Source of the DNA: Hymenopellis radicata
Lineage: Eukaryota > Basidiomycota > Agaricomycetes > Agaricales > Physalacriaceae
Direction of reading: 5' to 3'
DNA: 32,267 bases
Assembly (NCBI GenBank): GCA_015501595.1
Contig: JADNRX010000573.1
Span: forward strand, 1-32,267
Of this stretch, positions 1 to 10,369 are shown one piece after another; position 1 is the stretch's first letter, and each line of letters begins with the position of its first letter. The notes under the pieces are model-generated. The model was not told the DNA's origin. It saw only the letters and a program-made list of their open reading frames with translations, and did no database searches. The position numbers and the translations under genes are program-made.

Positions 1-1300
1 ACGAGGTCCTAGGATCGAAGAGCAGCGCCTCAACGAGGTGCTGGTGGTAACGGCCACATGTATCTCAGATGCTTGACACGGTCGCGTGTCGGAATACCGG
101 AGGATACGTGTTGTCGTGGATGAACGATGAAATCCGCGTGAGAGCCAGTATCATGGGGAAGAGCACTGAGGCTGGTTGTGCGGCAGCGCTCGTCGGAGGA
201 GCAGAGGGAAGAACGGCGAAAAGAGAAATGGAGAGCCTAAATAGACCAAATCTAAGTAGAATGGAGTGAAGTACAAGCATAGATGCATACCATTTAGGCG
301 CGCGCGTTCACGACGCCTCGAATCCAAACTCCTTGCCTCATTTCAGAGGCTGCCACGACGGCGAAGGGGGCAACCCAGGCTTTTGAATCGCGCGCGGGAG
401 ATAATGCGCGCAGCCGTCCTCATTGTAAGCGGAAGGGAGAAAAAGTCGTCTCCTGGCGAAGAATCTGGTCCAGATGGCGTCCGATTCTGTTCCAGGTACG
501 AAAAATAGCCGTCGTACAGCAACGTTGCTGCTGCGAGAGGGACGAACGGCGAAAACAAGATATAAGAGCCTAAATGGAGTGAGTTCAGGGAGGATAATAA
601 CAGTACAAGTAAAAAAATGCACCACGTAGACTGGACGTGGCTGTAGGCCCTGACACGACAGCGTCGAGGGCAGCGTCGTCCAGAGGCGTTGCTGCTCCGT
701 CCTGGAGGCTGACGCGTCCTTGTTGTCGTTGTCGTCGTTATGGGAGGAGGAGGACAAGAATTGATTGAAGACAGCGGATCTCGTGCTGAAGGTCGAGCAT
801 CAAGGCTGTTCAGGCCAATTAAAATGAAAACAAAATAAAAACCGAGCAGCATTACGCACCATTTCGGGCTGGTCCACGACGCCATCCAACCCAAATCCCA
901 ACCTTAGCCTTGTCGAAGGCACTCTGCGCTTGCCGTAAAAGCAGAACGGCGATGAGTCGTCCACAGCTGTTGGAAGCCGTCAAGAAAGTCCGCATCCGAA
1001 TTTCTAGCCTCGGTGTTGCTGGAACGACGGCGCGGGGCTAATCCAGCTCTTCCAGCCGTCAGCATCGTTCCTTAAGCGTTGCTACTCCGTCGCGGAGGCT
1101 TACGCGCTGAGCTCGTCGTCGCGGAGCAGGAGGTCGTCCTCTCCATCGAGGGCTGTTGGAAGCCGGCCTGCAGTCCAAAAAGGACGAAATCGGAAGAGAA
1201 GAGGTGGAAGACAGAACGTTGGGCTGCTGGGGTGCTGATGGGAAGAGAGAGACGTGATCGAGGACCAATTGATCACTGACAAAGTCCGACTGATAAAATC
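1..1300. repeat. Degenerate duplicated blocks, no gene recognised
   Basis: No convincing gene is seen. Several short blocks recur in diverged form. An 'aacggcgaaaa ... gagcctaaat ... gagtgaagtacaa'-like block occurs near 210-275 and again near 545-605. A 'cgttgct(g/a)ctccgtc' block followed by 'ggaggct(g/t)acgcg' occurs near 684 and 1077. 'gctgttggaagcc' occurs near 966 and 1149. This pattern suggests an old, decayed tandem or segmental duplication. Open frames here, such as minus-strand 343-894, are low-complexity and lack splice or start context. Confidence 0.35.
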
Positions 1301-2470
1301 AGTCTCTTGTTAAACTAATAAACTTGCTTCTTAAACTTGCTCAATGCTCTATCTCGCAGTTCTGTCCTGGCACATCGTCGTCGACGTACTCGCTGGTCTC
1401 TGAATCCTTCTTGGCTGATTTTCCTTCTCTGAATCTTTGTTTCTGTGTTGTCTCTTGATTTGCTTTCGTGACCACCGCTTGGGATGCGCTTCAGATCTTT
1501 GGGCTCTCGTGCCAGCGCCGACTCCAATTCGACTAAGATGGGAATACCGTCTGCCTCGGAATGAGGCAGTGATACAGGTAGAGAGTATTGACGCGGTCGT
1601 GCGAGCCTTGCGTCTCCGTATTTTATTGAATCTGGTGATACACGGTTCCGAAACTCATGTCGTCGTGAACGCAGCTATTCCCAAGCGGTGCCTTCATCAT
1701 CTCTACATCAGGGCTGACTTTTATTTATGTCCTTGGGTGTGTAGGCCAGCAAGAGATATCACGTTGAGGAAGCGAGATGGTGACTATGGGAAAGTCACCA
1801 TGTAAGGCGGAAATACTGTTCCAGGCTGCTTTTTCTTTGCTAGCTCTCCTAGGGACCTTTACTGGTATGTTATAAGATGCTTATTCATCTGTCTCTTTCG
1901 ACAAAGGATGTACTATTATGTAGGATGCGGTGGGACCACATAGTAAGTCGGACATTGCTGATCGACGTGTGATCATTTACTTCTTACCCTCTCACCACCA
2001 TCATCGATGGGACACTCGTAGCGCACACGTTCACCAAATTCTGATGAGACACCTACTCAGCGGCCGGCCCATGTAGAGTCAGGCCGACCTTGAGCAGGAC
2101 TTTGTGGGCCGGCTGCTAAATTTGTGGTCTCTTTAGTGCAAGGTGAACGGTGTGCCATTCCCCAGCAGTCTCAATCCGGCATGACAGCTTGTATGACCAG
2201 CTGGAGCAGTGTTCTCGGGTATGTTTTCTTTTTATATTGACTTATTTCGCTCATTGGGCGACACGGCCAGATTGTACTAGAAAATACGCCCAAGTGCAAA
2301 CATCACGTGATGGTTGGGTTTTTGCCGTCGGGCCCAAGTTCGATCATGGTCTCTCTCCTACCAGTACCACCAAACATCATCGTATATGCGCTCTTGCCTC
2401 CTGGTCTCCTCCCATGCTAAATAGTTTAGTTCTTCATCTTGCAGCTCTATGGGAGCAAGCGCTAGCGGGA
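1301..2470. other. No gene identified; short hairpins only
   Basis: Nothing convincing is coded here. A perfect 9-bp inverted repeat with a 7-nt loop lies at 1778-1802, and a GC-rich inverted repeat (ggccggccca / tgggccggc) lies near 2060 and 2105. The open frame 1437-1805 on plus contains no ATG until its very end. Confidence 0.4.
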
Positions 2471-2479
2471 TGGCCACCC

Positions 2480-2910
2480 CCCAGGACGACTAAGCACCAC
2501 AACCACGACAACTGAGCACGACGACTTCCACGACTCAGCGTGGCGACTACGACCAACTGAGCGCGACCAAGCGCCACAACTGCCATAACCAAGCACTAAC
2601 AACTGCTGCAACCGGCCAGCAGCATGGGGATACGACCACACCAGCACTGGGACAAGATGGCGACGCCAGGAACAGGACAAGATGATGACACCCATGCTCG
2701 ATGCTGGGACCAATTCGATGTGCGTCATTGCTGATTTCTTCTGCCTTCATGACTGACTATGTAGTGGCAGTCGACGACGACACACCTACGGGATCGGACC
2801 GCAATGTCCACGACGACACAAGGACGACGACACGACAACAAAGATGAACTGCAATAACAGCACGAGGACCACAACAGCATGACGAGCATGACAACACCGG
2901 GACCGGGATG
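2480..2910. repeat. GAC/CAAC-rich low-complexity tract
   Basis: The tract is built from imperfect short words such as 'acgacgacac', 'accacaac', 'agcacgacgac' and 'gggacaagatg'. The 3-5 nt periodicity suggests an expanded and decayed microsatellite. A second block of the same style lies at 3335-3660. Open frames on either strand here encode simple-sequence peptides and are not called as genes. Confidence 0.55.
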
Positions 2911-3066
2911 TCAGGTTTAAATGAGGGTTTTAACAAGGGTAATCATCGGTAAGTTTACCCTCTACTACTAACCCTAGCACTCACACATCTCCGCCTCATT
3001 CAGGTCGGAAGTGAGACGTCGTGTCGTGGCTGCTTCCAGCTGCGATCCTATGGGTGCGCTTTTCTG

Positions 3067-3207
3067 CATCCTCGGCGCACGCGTCTTCGGCACTCAGGTT
3101 TCTCCAGAGAGCAGCGTCTTCGGCGCTCATCTCCCATATCAGCGTCTTCGGTCCGTACTTACAGCCAGCGTCCTCGGCGCACTCATAGTACGTCTTCGGC
3201 GTACTCC
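3067..3207. repeat. CTTCGG-cored degenerate tandem repeat
   Basis: Six imperfect copies of a unit close to GCGTCTTCGGCGCACTC run from 3067 to 3207, starting near 3067, 3081, 3112, 3139, 3169 and 3190, with 14-31 nt between starts. The core c(t/c)tcgg is kept in all copies while the sequence between them varies. No protein frame explains it. Confidence 0.6.
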
Positions 3208-3334
3208 GTGGCTATCCTTGATCTAACCCTTTTCAGGTTTCCCGGTTAGACATTCCTCACGCTTCCCTCGAGCCAGGTGGGTCGCTGCATTCTCCGTGGT
3301 ATTGCCTCGCTTACCGTTGAGCTAGTCCAATTGT

Positions 3335-3660
3335 CGTGTAGCACGACGACACGAGCACGACGATGCCACTGGAATGAGCGTGACGATGCCAGGACCGGGA
3401 CGAGTACAACAACGTTGGCACCGGGACAAGACGACGACCCCAGTGGGGAACTTAACTCAACTAGGTCAATACAGGTATCCCAACCACGAGCGGCGGGACA
3501 AGGCTGATACGAGCTCCCAGACCAGCACGATGCCGAGCACCCCGACAAGCTTGACGGTGTGCATATACGAGTACCCAGACCAGCATGATAACGAGGACCT
3601 TGACAAGCATGAGGACACGTATGATGGGGTATAAACGAGGCGAGCACCACGATAACGACG
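3335..3660. repeat. Second GAC/ACGAC low-complexity tract
   Basis: This tract has the same word style as 2480-2910 ('gcacgacgac', 'gggacgagtac', 'gggacaagacgacgac', 'gaccagcacgatg'). Together the two tracts bracket the CTTCGG repeat. No gene is called. Confidence 0.5.
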
Positions 3661-4345
3661 ATGACCTCCTAAACACCGATGGCGCTAATGTGGCTATACG
3701 CGACGAAGATTACAAGAATGACTACCTTTAGCTCACCGACAGTATTCCTCTTGTTTCGTAGTTATTATATTCTAATTTCAACTATTTCATTGCAAATCTT
3801 GCTGTAAATAAATGCTTGTATCTGAGCGGTGATTAGTTCTCCCAAAGCATGCTATGTTTGACTTTAAGGAGATTTAGATATGCATTATATCTGCTTAAGG
3901 AGGCTGAAGTTTTCCTTCAGTTAACATAGAGTACGCTAACAGTGACTCAAGGCAGTTGAAGTTGACTTGAGGTTGACTTAAGAATGGGGCACCCATGGAC
4001 TGTGGCTTACAGCGACCTGTCAGGATTCTGGACTTATATGTCCTAGGGCAACTATATGCCCTATAGTTGGCCTGGGTCTCCTCAATGGCAGAACCACTTT
4101 TCCTGATGTACGTGCTGATGGCCAAGACGTAAAGGTGCGAGGATTCATCGTTCGGCGCTGGATTGCTGAGGCCACAGTGGGGAGAGGAAAGGAAGCTGCA
4201 CTGCCACCATCCCGACCCGGCGTGCTCGATTTGGCTGGACATCCGACAGCATGGCGAGCCGTGAGAATCAATATCCACTCTGGGATTCAAGCTCCGGTCG
4301 GGTAGGTGGCAGTGCAGCTCCGATGTCACAAACCCATACGTGCCG
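3661..4345. other. No gene identified; AT-rich then mixed DNA
   Basis: Positions 3720-3900 are AT-rich. A 151-codon open frame exists on the minus strand (3895-4350), but it has no recognisable motif, runs into the edge of the TIR element at 4354, and is not called as a gene. Confidence 0.35.
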
Positions 4346-4353
4346 GCCAAATC
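4346..4353. repeat. Left target-site duplication of TIR element
   Basis: GCCAAATC abuts the left inverted repeat and is repeated exactly at 4727-4734 beyond the right end. Confidence 0.85.
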
Positions 4354-4726
4354 AGGACCCGTGATTATACCGCGAGGAGGTCATTTTGGAAATTTTGCGC
4401 TTTCCCAAGATTTGTCGGGACTTTCAGTTTTGCCCCTTGTGGACAAACAGTCGGGACTTTTGCGCCAACGTCAGCAATTTTTGCAAGTTTGGTACACAAC
4501 ATTCGTTGTGGACGTCCAAAAAAGGCAATTGCCCACCTCGGCATTGCCTCGGAGGCAAAAATCCGGTCACAATTGGATCTCTTTGTTCATTTTGTCGGGA
4601 CTTTGATCTGACCTTCCAGCCTCAAAGTGCCCTTTGTCGGGACTCCTGCGCTGACCTTTTTGTCTTGTTGATAAAAATTTGTCGGGACTTTTGCGACAAC
4701 CTCGTCGCGGTATAATCACGGGTCCT
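4354..4726. mobile_element. Non-autonomous TIR element (MITE-like) with 8-bp TSD
   Basis: This is a complete 373-bp element. Its inverted ends (4354-4380 and 4700-4726) match over 27 bp with one mismatch and start AGGACCCGTGATTATACCGC. It is flanked by the perfect direct repeat GCCAAATC at 4346-4353 and 4727-4734. It has no coding capacity. Inside are five same-strand copies of a TGTCGGGACTTT-like word, near 4413, 4449, 4593, 4635 and 4680, two of them followed by TGCGC/TGCGA; these could be transposase-binding sites. The 8-bp duplication fits hAT-, P- or KDZ-type mobilisation. If the ends are read as CAGGACCC the duplication shrinks to 6 bp. The mobilising family is unknown. Confidence 0.85.
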
Positions 4727-4734
4727 GCCAAATC

Positions 4735-5078
4735 TTTTATTTACACGTTGACAGCGTCCACAGATTGGAAGTTGACCGCCTCCAGTTAAGTATATGGTCG
4801 CGCATATTGCACGTCCTTCAACTGGCCAGTAAGACAGGGCCCGGAGGGGCGCCACCCTCGCATTCGTAGAAGTCGTTTTCCTCGTCGTACATGTAATGAC
4901 TTGCTCAAGAAAATGAGTGAAAGGATTTGACGGGATTTCACTGTGCAAATCATGTCTGTTACATATTTCACGTTCGCAAGAAATACATTGAATGCTACTT
5001 ATTCAAGACTCGGATTTCCACAAACGAGATGGGGCACTGTTCTTTGCCTTCATCCGATCATACAAACTCCAGAGAGAG
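4735..5078. other. No gene identified; 3' flank of the minus-strand gene
   Basis: Nothing is supported here beyond the probable 3' untranslated region of the gene that stops at 5079. Short minus-strand frames overlap the TIR element and are not credible. Confidence 0.4.
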
Positions 5079-6078
5079 TCAAGCAAAGGTGCTGTACATG
5101 GGAATGAGTTTGATTTCACCCTCAGGACTCGGTGTATCTCGAAACGCACCGGTTGGCTCCTCGGGTACTTGCTCAATATCTGAACTTTGGTCTGAGTCTT
5201 CCGCGGAAAGTTCCCTCTCCTCGACCGTGTAATCTGGGCTCCCGTCATCGACTGGTGCACCTAGAAAAGTGAGTCAGTGCGAAAAATGAAGAGTAAGTTG
5301 ACGAACCGCCGTTTGATTGCGCTACAGATTGGATCCTGGTTGAGTCTGAGTCATCTCCGCCGTAGAGTGTTGCACACGGTCCGTGCTCAGGCTGCTGAGA
5401 TGGCGTCGAAGGATTTTGGGTGGGCCACTGTGCGTTATTGACATTGGAGGGCTGAGCACCGTCCAAAACCTGTGCCGACCGCCGACTCTGAGCCCACAGA
5501 ATCCCCCGACCGGCTCGTGATGACTTCGCCCGTAACATGACCTTGTTCGTCCTCTGTCGCCGCATCAGTGGTTTGATGTTCGTTCCGGAATGAACACTTA
5601 CGGTAAGACGGGTGTCCTTGGACCAACGATGCAGCTCTGGAACGAGTGGTTGTAAAGTCCGCTGACTGTTGCGGCGGCGGCATGGAGGACGATCTGAGGA
5701 AAATACGGGCATAACTCCATTTCGGGTGTATTGAGCCACCAAGTCAGGAGAATGGTCGGACACTGGGAGAGACGGAACTGTGAGCGGGACTTTGTATCGT
5801 CCTCGCCCGGCGCGCGGCGGCGTCCCTCCGAGAGGGAGCGGTACCTTTTTAAGGACGCCCATTCCTGGAAACTTCGGGGCCTTGTTCGTGGTGCTGAAGG
5901 TAGGTCAGAGCAGTGGATGATGCTGATAGTCTGTTTCTTACCGCACTGCAATTCATAACCAATATTGTCGTTACCTCCAGCAGATTCACTGTTTATGAAG
6001 CGACAATGAATACACTGGCCTCATATTTTAAAACGGGACTCACTGTGACCGCGGGGCGACAGGTGGTGGCGTAGACAT
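5079..6078 (-). CDS. Seven-exon gene, product unknown (Ser/Pro-rich, acidic tail)
   Basis: This gene was assembled from splice signals. Exons on minus are 6078-6044, 5988-5942, 5893-5764, 5693-5602, 5553 to about 5535-5495, about 5500-5307, and 5260-5079. Codon phases match across every well-defined junction (35, 47, 130 and 92 nt exons), which is strong support. The ATG gives an N-terminus beginning MSTPPPVAPRS. The protein has a basic Arg/Ser-rich part (LKRYRSLSEGRRR), a Ser/Gln/Pro-rich middle (SSSMPPPQQSADF) and an acidic C-terminus (EERELSAEDSDQSSDIE). It contains no membrane segment or catalytic motif that I recognise. The intron between exons 5 and 6 has several phase-compatible donor/acceptor choices and is left open. 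Low complexity suggests a disordered protein, possibly nuclear, but the function is unknown. Confidence 0.5.
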
Positions 6079-7258
6079 TCCGGTGTACAGTCTTGACGGG
6101 CACGCAGTTAGCAAGAAGTCGTCGATAGCCCTTGGGATGCCACCAAGTCACTTATAGATGTGTGACGGTCATGATGCAGACGAAGAAGTAATATATTCTT
6201 TGTACATAAGCAAACTACTCAACGCGGTAGCAACTTCTATCTCCTCCCCGCCTGACGGATATCTATGAACGTTCGTCACGGCACCGTTACATTGGGACCA
6301 AAACTTATTGTGCCAGAAATAGTCCTCGAGTCATAAGCTCACAAGCCGACCTTCACTGTAATTACTAGATCATCGTGGGATAACGACTATGCACCAGACG
6401 GGCGTTGGGGACCATCCAATGCCGCATAGAAGTTGGAGAACAAAAGGGAGTTGTCTTCACTTCGAGCTGGCAGGTTTCCTTCCCACGTCGGACTCGCTGC
6501 CGTGTGTAAGATCTCACACGCTTCAGAAGGAATGAAGGCAAACAAAGCGGAATCTGTTCCAAAGTGCGGGGTAGGGCGGAGGGCGGCATAGGAAACGCGC
6601 GGCCGAGACCGAAATTGAGCAGCTTCCATTGGTCAAAGGGGATGTATACGAAGCTTTCAGTGCAGCACTTGTCTGATAGAGAAAAATGAGCTTCAGAGGA
6701 ATGATCATCGACAAAACCCTGCAGCTTACGTGTCCCACCCAGTCGGCACTTTGTCGCCGATCTCTTCCATGCACAAAAGTTTCGTTCGCGGTGGTTTCCT
6801 CCCGAGACCCCCTAGAAGCCTACCCGTACCTTGACATCCACCTTCCGTCTAATTAAATCTCGTCATGTCGTGTGAAATGATTTGAATCATCAAGGTATTG
6901 AATCTGAGCAACTTCTTTACAGTTTTCATCATTGCGCGTGCCCCCGTCTATCTACTTCTTCTTACTAGAACCCTGTTGATCTTTTCATCGCCCGCGAAAC
7001 AAGGCACAGACGGACATTCAAGATGCTCATTGTTGCCGAGACGTCTTCCTCGAATTCAAGCCTTGAGACCGCCCTTTTCTGGGCCAGGGCGACAGTGAAC
7101 TGATACAGCAGAAGTTAAATGGTATTGTATACAAGTTGCCTACAGGACTTCCGTGGGGCGGACAGCGTCTTACCGCTGATTCTCATCTTTTGGCGTACAC
7201 GATACAAACTAAGTATAACGTATTCATTGTCCATTACTGAAACTCCGTCCCAACAATA
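6079..7258. other. No confident gene; unresolved minus-strand frames
   Basis: A minus-strand frame at 6387-6629 (about 80 codons, starting MEAAQFRSR) lies downstream of a plausible minus-strand intron (about 6669-6730, donor gtaagc, acceptor tctatcag). An upstream ATG lies near 6772. Several phase combinations are possible and none is clearly better, so no gene is called. The other frames carry no motif. Confidence 0.3.
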
Positions 7259-7511
7259 CTGTACCGTTTCGACCGTAAGTTCGTGGGGTGTGACGCGTTA
7301 TGCAACGAACTTACAGGAAACAAGTTCGTTCTCAGGCACGGAGCCCCGACTTACCTTATTTGGACGTCCCGCCATAGGCGGGAGCGAAATTTTTGCCATT
7401 TTGGGCGATATGACCCTGGATTTGAGGTCCGTGATGCGTTATGATTTAAGCTAAGTTCGGTTCTCGGGCCTGCGTGACGCGTTATGCGAACTTACGGTCG
7501 AAACCGTACAG
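7259..7511. mobile_element. Short TIR element flanked by TA (MITE-like)
   Basis: This is a 253-bp element. Its ends (7259-7283 and 7487-7511) are inverted repeats of 25 bp with one mismatch, beginning CTGTACCGTTTCGACCGTAA. It is flanked by TA at 7257-7258 and 7512-7513, as expected for Tc1/mariner- or pogo-like mobilisation. It has no coding capacity. GTG(A)(C/T)GCGTTATG is repeated in the same orientation at about 7290, 7431 and 7474, and a nested inverted pair (GTAAGTTCG / CGAACTTAC) occurs in the left arm. A 2-bp TSD is weak evidence on its own; the element call rests on the long, nearly perfect TIR. Confidence 0.75.
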
Positions 7512-7703
7512 TAGCATTCGGTATCAATTCCGAAGGGTCTACAAGCCTCATATCAGCGCACTGATCGGCTCCGGAACGAAACAATGAACAGCGTACGACT
7601 CGATAGTCCAATAAGAATTGGCTGGATTGTATTCGTCTGGTCGGTGCTGTGAGCTTGCGGCTCACAGTCTGCGCGCGACGTGTTCGCTATAAATCAGATA
7701 TTC

Positions 7704-7937
7704 ATGGATGTCTCGTATTCATGGGCCATGGCGCACGTACATTTCAGGTCACAGCATTCGGATCGAGGTGCTGCGACAACTTCGAGATGTCCAAAGAGCT
7801 CCGGAGGGGAGGAGGAGGAGGAGGTTCCCGATGAGGCTGGCGTCCGGTCGGGGAGTGGGTCCCAGGTCAGCAGTGGCTTCAACGCCGACTCCCCGCCTGT
7901 TGTGAACTCAGAAAGAAACAAGCGAAGTGATTACTGA
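7704..7937 (+). CDS. Possible small ORF, unknown
   Basis: An ATG-started frame of 77 codons lies 14 bp after a TATA-like 'ctataaatc' (7687-7695), with an 8-bp perfect hairpin (ctgtgagc/gctcacag) just upstream at 7647-7667. The peptide has a Glu run (GGEEEEEVPDE) and a Ser/Gly-rich tail ending NKRSDY. It has no recognised domain and no intron evidence, and the frame may be fortuitous. Confidence 0.2.
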   Translation: MDVSYSWAMAHVHFRSQHSDRGAATTSRCPKSSGGEEEEEVPDEAGVRSGSGSQVSSGFNADSPPVVNSERNKRSDY

Positions 7938-8644
7938 CACACCGGTCTGCCTACCGCGACCTCTCCGAGTCGCAGTGGCCGGCGGCTCTCTACCGCGTTT
8001 CCGTCTGAGAGCAAAATGAGAGTGGTTTCCTGATAGATAGGAAGACGTCGACGCGCTCACCGCCAATAGCTCCTTCGATTGGCTTCATTTTTCCTGGCTC
8101 TCCTCCTACGGTGATGTCAGCCATGCACTAGGAGAGAGGACAAAGGTAGGAAATACTGCTCCGGGGAGAGATTAAGTTTTGGAGGCATCGAGGTCCCTCA
8201 GTACGGCGCCGAAGCGGAGGGCAGTGGTCGTCGAATGATTTAGCGCGCGAGGGAATAGGAATAGGCGGTGGGTCCTCTGAGAAGTTTTGCCAGAGGAGCG
8301 GGGGGTAAGGAACGAAAAAGAGGTCGTTATAAGGAGGATAGACAAATACAGGCAAGCACATCTGGCTGCTTCTCATTAGATTGATTTCGAGGAGCTTATC
8401 TGGAAATTTCGGACAGGTCCTAGCTGGGTAACACCGCCTGCCCGCATGCATTGCGGGTTAGAAGACGAATGCCATTGACAACGAATGGTCATCGCGGACC
8501 TGTATATGGGTCCCACGGGACTGACCCATCCGCCGCTTTTGTATAATATTCCACGCTGAGAACGTTTTGTTCGAGAGGGTGACCGTAAATGGTGAAGCCC
8601 GCCAGGAACACATCAAGTTTCAACAACGACAAACAGTCGCTGCA

Positions 8645-8790
8645 TTTGGACGTGTCGAGTCATTTCTTGAGTCTGATTTTCTTCCTTCTGGGCATATAAC
8701 ATTATTCGATGTGGCTGGATTCGGACTTTTCGAGTCATCTCTTGAGTCTGATTCTCTTCATGTCCATTGTCGTGGGCATCTAACATGATT
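8645..8790. repeat. Two-copy tandem repeat, about 76-bp period
   Basis: 'tcgagtcatttcttgagtct' near 8656 recurs as 'tcgagtcatctcttgagtct' near 8732. Similar flanks include 'gattttcttc/gattctcttc' and 'gggcatataaca/gggcatctaaca'. On the minus strand this yields a repeated peptide, but no gene is inferred. Confidence 0.6.
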
Positions 8791-10369
8791 GCAAGATGCG
8801 CCTTCTTCAATGTGAATCATCTCTTCGGAACTCGCTCTCGGTGCACTGGCTTCTAGTCGGAACTCTGAACCTTGTCGCACACTTTCGGTTAAGCGTCTTT
8901 CTTGAGGATCCTGTTTGGTGTTTCGGCGCACTCAAATAGCCCGAACGTTGACGTTTGCCATGATCTTTCTTGCGCCCGGCGCCTTGCCAAATTGGGCGTG
9001 TATCTAACAGTTCTGCAGAAACAGGATTTGCTTACGAGGAACTCTCTGTATATTCACTTCGGATGACTCTACTGAGTATGTGCTATCTTTATACCCCGGC
9101 GCTAGATAGAAGGGAGTACCCACGCATCGCTTGGTCTTCGGTCCGGAACGATCTTCTTTTTTGGTATGTTTCGGCAGATACCAGTTTGATGCAAGTCGAG
9201 AAGCTTTTTTTGAGGGCTACCTTAGAGGAGTAGTTCATATCCTCCCACACAACACTGCAGATTGTTGGGGTTTGATGGCAGTATTCTTACCCAACCGCCC
9301 GACGAAGTAAGTCCCAATACGGTACACTCGACACTTCGTCACCTACTATAGTTCTCGGCCGTATTGGTGAGGACCTTCGCGGGAAGGCGCCGCGGATATT
9401 TGTCGACCTCGCTATGTTGCTGTGCACGGGGCACGGGACCTGGGATGGCTGTGTGTTTTGTACTTGGGAGGATGCGTCCACGCCGACGAGGGACCTGGGA
9501 AATGGTTAGTAGCATCGTCCTCCCATCAAGTTCTCAGTGCACTCATTCGCTTTGGACAGGTTCCGGACATTTAATCGGCTATGATTAGGACTAGATTTCA
9601 AAGGATTACGCATTTCAAACAATAACAGTGAGATGCGGAGTATCAGATCGTGTGCCAAGAGTATACGACTCGAAACGCCGAGAGCATGAATGTATTCACG
9701 GGCAATGGGCGAACGCATGTCGACCTGGGAGAACGAGAAACGCGACCGGGAAGTCAAGAAATGCATCCGGAGGAATGTGTGTGCGGTAACAGGTATAGTA
9801 GCGATCCAGGCAAAGATCTAGAAGCTTGGAGTCGGCAAAACAGCACTGGACACGGTCTATAGCTCGAGACACCTATAGAAGGGACCTTGAGCAGACGCTC
9901 ACTGCTTCGGCTCGGCAAGTGTCAGAGCTAATGGACGTTCATTTGATAGATTGTTCCGTGCAACGTGTCGCGGCGGTGGAGAGATCCGAGTGTATGATGC
10001 GGATGCGACAGATACGGAGTGAGAGGGTAAATCTGTTCGTGTGCAAGGTTTCTCGACCTCTTTCCACCCACGAGCACCCTCAGTGCGCCCCGGTACTTTG
10101 CAAAAAAGTAGTCAGAGTGCAAAGAGCGGCAAAAGCCGAAGAATTCGATCGGCGCCTGGTTTGGGCTGGCCCTTACGTTTTACCCTGCGCACAGTCTCCG
10201 TCCGCTCTTATCCCCACACCCTCCCCCCTACACCACCACCGACCTCCGTCGCTCGTTCTTGTGGCGCGGAAATACTGGAAACCTTGACTGCATAGAGAGC
10301 CGAGTTGTGGGAGCTCCTGGACGCGACCTGGTGAACGGAAGCTAATTGGACGACCTGGGATTTGAAGAG
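8791..10369. other. No gene identified; upstream region of the LisH gene
   Basis: Frames in this stretch are short and lack motifs. The last part, about 10180-10260, is CT-rich ('cacaccctccccccta'), typical of fungal promoters and 5' untranslated regions, and probably serves the gene at 10370. Confidence 0.4.

Noticed and set aside
343..894. 183-codon minus-strand ORF
   Set aside because: It is low-complexity, lies within decayed duplicated blocks, and has no motif or intron support.
1437..1805. 122-codon plus-strand ORF
   Set aside because: There is no ATG in the frame before its last codon; it opens from a TTG in a T-rich stretch.
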